Virus record (IMG/VR): IMGVR_UViG_3300047548_000572
Coordinates: 1 to 20,809 of that record
Origin: a virus
Strand: one strand, 5' to 3'
DNA: 20,809 bases
The notes under the pieces are model-generated. The model was given only the letters and a program-made list of their open reading frames with translations. It was not told where the DNA came from and ran no database searches. Shown here one piece after another: positions 1 to 5,999 of the stretch. The position numbers and the translations under genes were made by a program. Within the stretch, counting starts at the first letter, position 1. Each line of letters begins with the position of its first letter.

Positions 1-78
1 GTTAGGGCCTACCCGGCAGGGGCTGGCGCAGGGGGAGATAGTGCCTACCGGCGCGGGAGGGCGGGTGAGGCTAGTTAG
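1..78 (+). CDS. possible C-terminal end of an upstream gene (partial)
   Basis: Frame 1 is open from the window edge to a TAG at 76-78 and would encode a Gly/Ala/Arg-rich tail ending RRGRAGEAS. A second frame is also open, from base 2 to a TAA at 89-91, so the correct frame cannot be decided from so short a stretch. The G-rich sequence could equally be non-coding. No function can be assigned; sequence upstream of the window would settle it. Confidence 0.25.
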   Translation, partial: VRAYPAGAGAGGDSAYRRGRAGEAS

Positions 79-101
79 TGCCGCTAGTTAACTTCTAACT
101 A
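72..101. promoter_or_regulatory. nested dyad upstream of first gene, operator-like
   Basis: TAGTTAG (72-78) and CTAACTA (95-101) are perfect inverted repeats. Between them lies the 8-bp palindrome AGTTAACT (86-93). The dyad sits directly upstream of a TATACT hexamer (108-113), where an operator or activator site would be expected. That it binds a protein is inference; only the symmetry is seen. Confidence 0.4.
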
Positions 102-113
102 TTAGGGTATACT
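85..113 (+). promoter_or_regulatory. weak sigma70-like promoter for first gene
   Basis: TATACT at 108-113 is a good -10 match (5 of 6). The -35 at the right distance, TAGTTA at 85-90 (17-bp spacer), matches only 3 of 6 positions. A start near base 120 would give a leader of about 30 nt before the ATG at 150. The poor -35 overlapping a dyad would suit an activator- or repressor-controlled promoter. Tentative. Confidence 0.3.
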
Positions 114-149
114 TATGTTACGCCCTGCGGTGGGGCGATGGAGCCTATT

Positions 150-857
150 ATGAGTACCCAGTTTCCCGGCAACTTCAAGCCTGTGGCTAGCCCTAAGAGC
201 ATCGACGAGATCATGGACGTGTGGACCGACGAGGACGACACCCCTATCAGGGTCCCTGCATCGGCCCCTGCACAGCCGCAGCGCATCGCGCTGCCTGATG
301 TAGTCCTAACCCCCTACGACCCGTCTGCGCGCCCCGCAGCGGTCGCAAAACGGGCCTCTGCGCCCGTAGCTACCCCCCGCCAAGAAGATACGAGTGTGCG
401 CGCCCGCAAGCAGTGGCCGTTCAAGGATATCGGGTCAGGCGGGTCGCTCATGGTCTACGAGGAGGACTACGGGCCAGCAGCGTTGATCTGTCAGCGAGCG
501 CACATCTACGGGTATAACACCGGTAAGCAGTTCAGGACTCGGGTCGGCGTGGACAGCGCAGGGCGCAAGTATGTGCATGTCATGCGTGTGGGCGTGACCC
601 GCAATGACGAGACGGGGGAGCCGGTCAAGGTAGATCGCAGGTCGTTACGTCGTGTTAAGTATGCATATGAGGACCTATCGGTTGGGGAGTACGTAGAGTA
701 CCGCGACGGGGCAGAGGCGCAACGGGCGGTGTCCAGCATCGCTAACCGGCAGAGGAAGCTCGGGATGCGGTTCGCGGTCAAGCGAGTTAGGGTCCCGGTC
801 AAAGTCGGCGGAGCTACGGTGGACGGGATCATCACCCAGATACACCGCGTAGAGTAA
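150..857 (+). CDS. phage protein with two related C-terminal modules, function unknown
   Basis: 235 aa from ATG 150, which has GGAG at 140-143 six bases upstream; the in-frame ATG at 138 lies next to that site and is a poorer start. Residues 1-85 are Pro/Ala-rich and probably disordered. Residues 88-145 begin WPFKDIGSGGS and residues 171-218 begin YAYEDLSVGEY, then run into an Ala/Arg helix and a GMRFAVKRV strand. Both fit the pattern aromatic-Pro/Ala-aromatic-(K/E)-D-(I/L)-x-x-G followed by a basic strand, so the C-terminal half looks like a degenerate duplication. I recall similar short domains in many phage hypothetical proteins, where the Ala/Arg helix is followed by KF-x-x-R. No catalytic motif is visible and I cannot assign a function. 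It is followed by the long gene-free region, so it may close the upstream transcription unit. Confidence 0.85.
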   Translation: MSTQFPGNFKPVASPKSIDEIMDVWTDEDDTPIRVPASAPAQPQRIALPDVVLTPYDPSARPAAVAKRASAPVATPRQEDTSVRARKQWPFKDIGSGGSLMVYEEDYGPAALICQRAHIYGYNTGKQFRTRVGVDSAGRKYVHVMRVGVTRNDETGEPVKVDRRSLRRVKYAYEDLSVGEYVEYRDGAEAQRAVSSIANRQRKLGMRFAVKRVRVPVKVGGATVDGIITQIHRVE

Positions 858-873
858 GTGCCCCTATAAGTAC

Positions 874-924
874 GTACCCTATCACACGTACTAATAAAAA
901 ACTAATTAAGTGTGATACGGGTAC
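874..924. repeat. long inverted repeat after first gene
   Basis: GTACCCTATCACAC (874-887) is repeated in inverted form as GTGTGATACGGGTAC (910-924): a 14-bp stem with one bulged C (918) and a 22-nt A/T-rich loop. It starts 16 bp after the stop codon at 857. No T-run follows, so it is not a standard intrinsic terminator. It could be a factor-dependent terminator, an RNA 3'-end stabiliser, a binding site for a dimeric protein or an origin element. Only the symmetry is directly seen. Confidence 0.6.
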
Positions 925-956
925 TTCTAGCTCTGCACGGGGCGCCCAGAGGGAGA

Positions 957-1018
957 AACGTGAAGAAGAAGAAGAATAATAATATATATTTTATATAGAT
1001 TACATATATAACAGGTCT
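957..1018. repeat. A/T-rich simple-sequence tract
   Basis: A GAA-triplet run (about 960-975) passes into AAT triplets and then an almost pure A/T stretch to about 1012, in sharp contrast to the GC-rich genes on both sides. Such easily melted DNA next to an inverted repeat is compatible with a replication origin or a promoter region, but no iterons or DnaA boxes were recognised. Confidence 0.45.
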
Positions 1019-1470
1019 TAAACTGAGCGCCTGCCTTTTTGCCCTCGCTTGCTCGCCCTTTTGTGGGTTTTTAGGCGCGTACGCACCCCTTCAGGCTTTC
1101 CCTTATTTCCCCGCTCGCCTTTTTTACATGTTATATACGCAGCCTACATAGCCTATATACTTAACTCCCTCCACTCACGGGCTACAACCCGGCACTATTA
1201 AAGTTTGTAACTAGAGCATAGCTATTAAAACTAGCGTAGTTTAGGCCCTATTCCGGCCCGTATATATACTATATCCGAGCTCTTTTATGACTTAACTACG
1301 TACTACTAGCCATACTACCCGTTCCGGTTTCTAATCCTTCCGTTTAATAGTTATCCGCCTACTTCTAAGCACTACAACCTACACCTATGTTTATATGCTT
1401 TATAGCTTACCCCTTCTACTTAACCTCCCAAGTTAATAGTCTAGTCATCGGAAACACCCCGACTACGATT
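1019..1470. other. gene-free, G-depleted pyrimidine-rich region
   Basis: There is no open frame of useful length on either strand. The + strand is strongly pyrimidine-biased (16 purines among 60 bases at 1081-1140 and 20 among 60 at 1321-1380), rich in CTA/TAC words and dense in stops in every frame. The heptamer ACTTAAC occurs at 1159-1165, 1290-1296 and 1418-1424, spaced about 130 bp; the last copy also forms a TTAAC/GTTAA dyad with 1432-1436. TATATAC-type words recur at 1153-1161 and 1261-1272. GCGCCT (1027-1032) can pair with AGGCGC (1073-1078) across a T-rich loop. This may be an origin or a regulatory region; nothing decisive is seen. Confidence 0.5.
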
Positions 1471-1479
1471 GCCTACTAC

Positions 1480-1508
1480 TTGACATGGGAACTACTATGG
1501 GGTAAAAT
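1480..1508 (+). promoter_or_regulatory. strong sigma70-type promoter
   Basis: The -35 hexamer TTGACA (1480-1485) is a perfect consensus. It is followed by a 17-bp spacer and the -10 hexamer TAAAAT (1503-1508, 5 of 6). Transcription would start near 1514-1516, immediately before the first of a long series of hairpins. It is the best host-type promoter in the window and should drive the candidate structured RNA and possibly the gene at 1946. Confidence 0.8.
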
Positions 1509-1514
1509 AATGAA

Positions 1515-1926
1515 CATGGGGTCGAGAAAGCCACTCGACAAGTCTGGCCAGTAGCAACTAGGTTGCGTGGTTAGACTATAAACTCCCTTGCTCTTTACAA
1601 CTTATCAACCAGCGTTGGCTACAGTTAGTACCTAACCCCTTGCGTCGTGAGACGTGCGGGTGGTGCTAGCCATGCCTATGTCCGGCTCGCTGCCGGTAAG
1701 CTGCGGCTCCCGTGGTAGCCGTTATCTACTACGTTGACTGCACGTTGTAAGTGCAGGTGCAAGATTGCGTTCGCTCTGGGCGACCGACCTTACCCGCCAG
1801 CACCATAGCTAGGTGCCACCTGCGGGGCGCGATGACTGCACGCCATACCTCTCGGCAAGAACAGACAAGAGAGGTCAGCCTATAGGGCATGGGTATCCCG
1901 TGCCTTATGTGCTGTCATGTGACAGC
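1515..1926 (+). ncRNA. candidate large structured RNA or structured 5' leader
   Basis: About 410 nt between a consensus promoter and the gene at 1946, with no credible reading frame and closely packed hairpins: GTCGAG/CTCGAC (1521-1539); AGTCT/AGACT enclosing CCA/TGG and GCAAC/GTTGC (1541-1577); CAAC/GTTG (1606-1617); GTTAG/CTAAC (1624-1636); CGTC-GTGA-GACG with a GNRA-type loop (1643-1654); GCTA-g-CCATG paired with CGTGGTAGC (1665-1674 with 1711-1719) enclosing CCGGC/GCCGG (1682-1696) and AGC/GCT (1699-1708); CTGCAC/GTGCAG (1738-1756); AGGT/ACCT (1811-1821); ACCTCTC/GAGAGGT (1847-1875); GGCATGGG/CCCGTGCC (1886-1904); GCTGTC/GACAGC (1911-1926). I recognise no tRNA, tmRNA, RNase P or known riboswitch core. 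Large phage RNAs of unknown role (GOLLD, ROOL) are a precedent for the size class only; no homology to them is claimed. The 3' end is uncertain because no T-run follows the last hairpin. Confidence 0.55.
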
Positions 1927-1945
1927 TATTAACCACACACATACC

Positions 1946-2704
1946 ATGCTCAAGCTCGTCAACTACAACCCCGACACCACCGCCCATGCCCTCCTGTCCC
2001 GTCATCTGGAGCGGCACCAGTACACGAAGGGCGCCTACAAGGGCGATGCCCCTGCCGACTCGTCACGCCGTGGCAAGACTCACTTCCGCGTGGTGCGCCG
2101 AGGTGAGGCCCTTGCGGTGCTGTTCCACCGCACCGAGATCCTGATCGCCTACCCTGATGGCACCGTGCAGCTCTACACGAACGGCTATCACATGAACCCA
2201 ACCACGCGACAGGCCATGTCGCATGCCCTCACCAGATTCACGCCGTGGCGTGGTTGGCTCACGACCCTCGCGGTCAACCGCTACAAGAACGAGGCGATCT
2301 ATTTCATGGCCGCCCACCCAGACGCCCCGTCCAAGACCATTGCGTTCTGTGAGGGGCTGACCATCAGCCCCGAGGGCGAGGTCGACAACTACGGTGCGTG
2401 CCTGTACCGCTACGAGTCCGACCGTGCTGCCCGTAAGGAGTGGCTCAACTCCGAGACCGTGCAGGAGTTCCGCTCGCTGCTGCCTATCCTGTGGTCGGGT
2501 GCCGAGGACCGTCGTCGTGCCGGCACACCTCTACAGCGCAAGGTCTACAACATGTCGAGCTGGCGCCGTGAGGTGAAGTTCGACCGTGGCCAGTGGCCTG
2601 CGTTCGTCGAGCGTGCGACCTACCAATACGCCACGTGGGAGGCGTTCTGGACTGTCTTCCGCACTGAGCACACCCGCGACATGAACGTGAAGGTGGAGAT
2701 CTAA
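1946..2704 (+). CDS. conserved phage protein of unknown function
   Basis: 252 aa from ATG 1946. The frame is open back to an ATG at 1889, but that ATG lies inside a strong hairpin and the extra 19 residues (His/Cys/Thr-rich) do not look like protein, so the start MLKLVNYNPD is preferred. No Shine-Dalgarno sequence is visible (upstream is ACCACACACATACC), which is unusual here. The protein is soluble, with an N-terminal helix, then beta-rich sequence around IAYPDGTVQLYTNGY and PTTRQAM; I recall this 'PDG-x-x-x-L-x-x-x-G-(Y/W)-x-x-x-x-TT' pattern in phage hypothetical proteins of unknown role. The C-terminal half is Trp/Arg-rich. It directly follows the structured RNA candidate and probably shares its promoter. 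No enzyme motif was recognised. Confidence 0.85.
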   Translation: MLKLVNYNPDTTAHALLSRHLERHQYTKGAYKGDAPADSSRRGKTHFRVVRRGEALAVLFHRTEILIAYPDGTVQLYTNGYHMNPTTRQAMSHALTRFTPWRGWLTTLAVNRYKNEAIYFMAAHPDAPSKTIAFCEGLTISPEGEVDNYGACLYRYESDRAARKEWLNSETVQEFRSLLPILWSGAEDRRRAGTPLQRKVYNMSSWRREVKFDRGQWPAFVERATYQYATWEAFWTVFRTEHTRDMNVKVEI

Positions 2705-2727
2705 ATGGCGGCGGGCATCCCCAGTAG

Positions 2728-2756
2728 GTGATATACTTACAGTCTCTCTGTAAAAT
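2728..2756 (+). promoter_or_regulatory. promoter with overlapping dyad in front of first HNH gene
   Basis: GTGATA (2728-2733, 4 of 6 to -35), a 17-bp spacer and TAAAAT (2751-2756, 5 of 6 to -10) lie between the stop at 2704 and the ATG at 2771. A perfect dyad TTACAG-N5-CTGTAA (2737-2753) fills the spacer and overlaps the -10, as an operator would. Transcription would start near 2763, only a few bases before the start codon. An own promoter fits a freestanding mobile gene. Confidence 0.55.
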
Positions 2757-2770
2757 ACTAAGGATTTTGT

Positions 2771-3358
2771 ATGCCCGCTTTCATTGATAGAACCGGAACG
2801 CGATATGGACGCTGGGTGGCTACCCAATATGAGGGGGGTAGCAGATGGCGCTGTATATGCGACTGCGGCACTGAGCGGGTAGTGATCGGGAAGGATTTGA
2901 CTACGGGCAAGTCCGTCTCGTGCGGTTGCTACCGAGATGAAGTACTGCGTGATCATGTCAAGACGCACGGGAAAAGTGAGACCCGCGTGTACGGCATATG
3001 GCTGCACATGCGCGGGCGATGTTTAGTTCCAACTAACCACCGCTATCCGCTGTACGGCGGGCGCGGCATAACAATCTGCGAGCGCTGGATGACGTTCCAG
3101 AATTTCTACGAAGACATGGGCGACCCCCCGCCTGGTATGTCTTTGGACAGGATAGACAACAGCCGTGGGTATAGCCCTGACAACTGCCGATGGGCTACGC
3201 AAAGGCAGCAGGTCCACAACTCTCGTAGCACAAAACTAACCGATGCTGATGTTGCAGCTATACGCTTAGACACACGCCCGCTAAAGGTTATCGCAACTGA
3301 ATACGGCGTGGGCCATACGTATATATGCAACATACGAAAAGGTAAACTCAGAAACTAA
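2771..3358 (+). CDS. HNH endonuclease, probable freestanding homing enzyme
   Basis: 195 aa; AAGGA sits seven bases before ATG 2771. Residues 26-53 carry a zinc-binding pattern (C28, C30, C32 and C51-G-C53). The HNH-type core is LDRID-N (125-130) followed by YSPDNCRW (134-141), preceded by YGGRGITICERW (95-106). This arrangement is common in phage HNH proteins. Residues 154-193 look like a helix-turn-helix for DNA recognition. The expected role is to nick or cut DNA lacking the gene and so promote its own spread. It has its own promoter-like sequence, and its codon use (AGA, ATA, TTA, AAA) differs from the GC-rich genes around it, which fits transfer. No interrupted host gene or intron was recognised, so it is freestanding. 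It ends 9 bp before the MoxR-type gene. Confidence 0.85.
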   Translation: MPAFIDRTGTRYGRWVATQYEGGSRWRCICDCGTERVVIGKDLTTGKSVSCGCYRDEVLRDHVKTHGKSETRVYGIWLHMRGRCLVPTNHRYPLYGGRGITICERWMTFQNFYEDMGDPPPGMSLDRIDNSRGYSPDNCRWATQRQQVHNSRSTKLTDADVAAIRLDTRPLKVIATEYGVGHTYICNIRKGKLRN

Positions 3359-3367
3359 GGACTCATC

Positions 3368-4417
3368 ATGCAAATCAATTTTCAACAAGCAGTCAACCTC
3401 GTCAAGACTTGCGGGCACAATGTAACTTTCCTGTTTCAAGGTAGCCCCGGGCAGGCTAAAAGTTCTATCCTGTCCGCACTCGCATCGCATATGCCTGACT
3501 ACCTACCATGCTACATTGACATGGCAAACATCGACCTTGGTGATTGCGCAATGCCAGTAGTTGATCGCGATCGCATGGTTACCAACTATGCACCTAACGC
3601 GCGCTTCGGTATCTACCCCGGGCAGACTCGGCCTGTCATCATCATGCTCGATGAACTCGGTAAAGCGGCGCGTCCGATCATGAACCTGATGCTCCCCCTG
3701 ATTCTTGAGCGCCGCTTGGGCGATGTGGCCCTGCCCCCGGGCTCGATCGTATTCGCTACTACTAACCTAGCAACAGATGGTGTCGGTGATAATATCCCAA
3801 GCCACGCAATGAACCGCATGACTGTGCTCGACTATGCCAACATCGACTGCGACTCGTGGCTCGTCTGGGCCGCAGCTAACGACGTCGCGCCCGAGGTGAT
3901 GGCGTTCGCCAAGCAGTATCCGCAGTGCTTCGACCGCTACGACCAAGCCGACCACGACAACGGCTACATCTTCAACCCCCTGCGTGGTCAGACCAAGGCG
4001 TTCACCAGCCCCCGCTCGCTGGCCAAGGCGTCACACCTGATCGCTGCCCGTGACGTGCTCGGTGAGGCCCTGCTGCCTGCACTGACCGGCACGATCGGTG
4101 AGTCCGCTGCCCGCGACCTCGACGCCATGGTGCGGCTCGGCGACAGCATCCCGTCGTTCGAGTCCATCATCCGCAGCCCCGAGACAGCCAAGCTGCCCGA
4201 GGGTGTAGGTGCATCGTTCCTGATGGCCTACATGTGCGCTGGCCGCGTCAAGGAAGACACGATGGACGCCGTCATGACCTACGTCGGCAGGTGGACCAGC
4301 TTCGAGTCCGTCGCGCTGTTCATCTCCACCATCGCAGCCAACGCCACCAAGGTGCGCTTCGCTATCAAGAACAGGGCGTTCACCCAGCAGGCAGCCAAGC
4401 TGGGCAAGTATTTCTAA
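3368..4417 (+). CDS. MoxR-type AAA+ ATPase
   Basis: 349 aa, ATG 3368 with AAGGA at 3356-3360. Walker A is GSPGQAKSS (25-33, K31), Walker B is VIIMLDE (90-96) and a sensor-1-like FATTN follows at about residues 129-133. No membrane segment. MoxR-type ATPases act as chaperone-like remodelling machines with VWA-domain partners, and a VWA protein follows at 5996, with a probable DUF3150 protein at 9373; these three families are often neighbours on phages and plasmids. The substrate is unknown. Codon use is mosaic: 26 of the first 50 codons end in G/C against 44 of 50 from residue 159, a sharp change near 3840. The low-GC3 part lies next to the HNH gene, which suggests a recombination or gene-conversion tract. 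Family assignment is firm; physiological role is not. Confidence 0.9.
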   Translation: MQINFQQAVNLVKTCGHNVTFLFQGSPGQAKSSILSALASHMPDYLPCYIDMANIDLGDCAMPVVDRDRMVTNYAPNARFGIYPGQTRPVIIMLDELGKAARPIMNLMLPLILERRLGDVALPPGSIVFATTNLATDGVGDNIPSHAMNRMTVLDYANIDCDSWLVWAAANDVAPEVMAFAKQYPQCFDRYDQADHDNGYIFNPLRGQTKAFTSPRSLAKASHLIAARDVLGEALLPALTGTIGESAARDLDAMVRLGDSIPSFESIIRSPETAKLPEGVGASFLMAYMCAGRVKEDTMDAVMTYVGRWTSFESVALFISTIAANATKVRFAIKNRAFTQQAAKLGKYF

Positions 4418-4431
4418 CCAAGGAGTCAATC

Positions 4432-4701
4432 ATGCAATTCGAGATCCACACCCACACTATCGCCGACCACTATCTGCCGGCGCTCATCAACGGCGACTAC
4501 ACAGGCCTCGACGATGGCGAGGAGGCATACCTGTTGAGCTGGCTCGACTGGGCTTGCGACGACTGGGAGGACAGCGACGGCAACCGCTGGGCGTTCGCCC
4601 ACTACGGCAACTACGAACCCAACGACTTTGCCGAGTGCGAGGTCACATGCCTGCAGGCCATGACCGCCAAGCTCGACATCGTATTCACCCTGAAGAAGTA
4701 A
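4432..4701 (+). CDS. small acidic phage protein, unknown function
   Basis: 89 aa from ATG 4432 with a consensus AAGGAG at 4420-4425. The frame is open further upstream inside the MoxR-type gene, but the good ribosome site and the change to protein-like sequence fix this start. The protein is acidic and Trp-rich (LSWLDWACDDWEDSDGNRW), with an N-terminal ALINGDYTGLDD motif I vaguely associate with small plasmid/phage proteins. There are no catalytic motifs. It lies 14 bp after the ATPase and leads the run of small genes between the ATPase and its probable VWA partner, so it may be an accessory of that module. Confidence 0.8.
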   Translation: MQFEIHTHTIADHYLPALINGDYTGLDDGEEAYLLSWLDWACDDWEDSDGNRWAFAHYGNYEPNDFAECEVTCLQAMTAKLDIVFTLKK

Positions 4702-4710
4702 GGAGTAACC

Positions 4711-4917
4711 ATGAACACCAACGAACTGCGCAGGAAGATGGACGAGTACCTAGACACGCTCGACGATCTCAACGAGGAGGAATGGCGCGGAGCCCAATAC
4801 GACCGGCACTTCGAGGCGCTCAGCGCCTTTGTCGAGTGGCTCGACAAGCCAGCCCGTGAGAAAGAAGCCCGCCGCCAACTGTATGAACAACTGAAGAAGG
4901 AGTTCGGTGATGCCTAA
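4711..4917 (+). CDS. small helical phage protein, unknown function
   Basis: 68 aa, ATG 4711 preceded by AAGGAG. Almost entirely charged, predicted helical sequence (repeated E, K, R, D with Leu spacing), probably a helical hairpin or coiled coil. It overlaps the next gene by 8 bp, which implies translational coupling. No family is recognised. It belongs to the ATPase operon by position only. Confidence 0.75.
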   Translation: MNTNELRRKMDEYLDTLDDLNEEEWRGAQYDRHFEALSAFVEWLDKPAREKEARRQLYEQLKKEFGDA

Positions 4918-5137
4918 GAAGCCCATCCCTAAAGTCAGCAAGCACGCTGCCTGCGTGCTAGTGCAGCGCTCCGATGGCGTCGATGTGATCGACCCCATGA
5001 CGGGCAGGTGGTCGCACTTCCCGACCATGCGCCAAGCCCGCTGGTCAGCCACGGTCTACACCCGCCTGTCGTGTGCGTTCGGTCGAGCCGTTGCCGACGA
5101 CGCCACTATCCACAACACCCTCATCACTACGAAGTAA
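4910..5137 (+). CDS. small phage protein, unknown function
   Basis: 75 aa from ATG 4910. A GTG three bases earlier is in frame, but the AAGGAG at 4897-4902 is better spaced for the ATG. The product starts MPKKPIPKVSKHAACVLVQR, then a short beta-like VIDPMTGRWSHFPTM segment and a helix with AFGRAVADD. It is basic at its N-terminus. I recognise no domain. It overlaps the previous gene by 8 bp and lies in the run of small genes between the ATPase and VWA genes. Confidence 0.7.
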   Translation: MPKKPIPKVSKHAACVLVQRSDGVDVIDPMTGRWSHFPTMRQARWSATVYTRLSCAFGRAVADDATIHNTLITTK

Positions 5138-5141
5138 CACC

Positions 5142-5342
5142 ATGCTCAACATCTTCAAACCCAAAGACGCCCCCATCTCCGACGACAGTCTCACCCATGC
5201 CATGCTGGCCGAGCTGCAGCAGCACACTGCCGAGCTGCACTACCAGAACCAAGAGCTGCGCCGCTCCATCGTGCGGCTGGAGACCAAGCTGCACAAGATA
5301 GCGATCGCCCTTGGCGTCGGCGACGCCGTGGCTAGGAGCTGA
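5142..5342 (+). CDS. short coiled-coil protein, unknown function
   Basis: 66 aa from ATG 5142, 4 bp after the previous stop. The ribosome site is weak (GAAG). An upstream in-frame ATG (5073) would sit deep in the preceding gene and add Ser/Thr/Pro-rich frame noise, so the short start is chosen. Residues 20-55 (LAELQQHTAELHYQNQELRR onward) have a clear leucine heptad pattern, giving a likely coiled coil for oligomerisation. The stop lies immediately before the next ATG at 5344. Function unknown. Confidence 0.7.
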   Translation: MLNIFKPKDAPISDDSLTHAMLAELQQHTAELHYQNQELRRSIVRLETKLHKIAIALGVGDAVARS

Positions 5343-5343
5343 C

Positions 5344-5541
5344 ATGACCCAACCGACCCAGCCCCCGCGCTGGTTCGCCATCCTCTCCAACCATGCAGTG
5401 GCCGACGTGGGTCGGCACTGGGATGAGCACGAGGCGTGGTACGTAGCCGGCAAGCAGTGCGCTTGGAATGAGGAGGTGCTCACCGTCCTCAACGAGATCG
5501 ACGCACAGCATATCTATGAACGACTAAAGGAACTACTATGA
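5344..5541 (+). CDS. small phage protein, unknown function
   Basis: 65 aa from ATG 5344 with TAGGAG at 5333-5338. Trp/His-rich middle (RHWDEHEAWYVAGKQCAW) and a C-terminal helix. It overlaps the next gene by 4 bp (ATGA), so the two are probably translationally coupled. No recognised family. Confidence 0.72.
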   Translation: MTQPTQPPRWFAILSNHAVADVGRHWDEHEAWYVAGKQCAWNEEVLTVLNEIDAQHIYERLKELL

Positions 5542-5999
5542 CTATCGACATCAAGAAGCTGCGTGCTGACCACGTGGCCAAGCTGCAAGAGGGGTTCACC
5601 AAAGCCCTCGATGAGTTCAACCCGGATCAGGCCCTTGAGACCTTGACTGCACGCCTGAGCGACGCCCAGCAGCAGGCTGTGTGGAATGCGTTGGGGTTAC
5701 AGGATAGGTGGGGCAGGTGGGAGGTCAACACCGTGTCTGGGAAGGCATCCCCTATCGGGCAGTGGATCACCGCCGAGATCCAAGACAAGCTGCGTGCCTT
5801 CATGCAGGAGCTAGTCAAGGATGAGATCGACAACATCAAGGCGGGCATGCGTACCAAGATCAAGACCCTCATCATCAAGGAGATCAAGGCGCAAGCCGAG
5901 TGGCAACTAGAGAAGCTGGTAGAGAGCACGGTCGAGGATGTAGCCAAGAAATTGATAGACGAAGTACGTGAAGAGATTGAACAGGAGTTAGGACTATGA
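5538..5999 (+). CDS. helical phage protein, unknown function
   Basis: 153 aa. The start overlaps the previous stop as ATGA and the stop overlaps the next start as ATGA, so it is tightly coupled to the VWA gene. From about residue 80 to the end it is a long Lys/Glu-rich amphipathic helix (DEIDNIKAGMRTKIKTLIIK and onward) ending in Glu-rich sequence, suggestive of a coiled coil. The N-terminal half is also helical. No enzyme motif is visible. Its place next to the metallopeptidase/VWA gene suggests an adaptor or partner of that protein, which is inference. Confidence 0.8.
   Translation: MTIDIKKLRADHVAKLQEGFTKALDEFNPDQALETLTARLSDAQQQAVWNALGLQDRWGRWEVNTVSGKASPIGQWITAEIQDKLRAFMQELVKDEIDNIKAGMRTKIKTLIIKEIKAQAEWQLEKLVESTVEDVAKKLIDEVREEIEQELGL

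Noticed and set aside
874-924. Intrinsic terminator after the first gene
   Set aside because: The stem is long but the loop is 22 nt and no T-run follows, so it is listed only as an inverted repeat.
1515-1926. Group I intron or tRNA/tmRNA in the structured region
   Set aside because: An HNH gene lies nearby, so an intron was considered, but no group I core pairing, split exon or T-loop (GTTCGA) was found. The region has its own promoter and no gene is interrupted.
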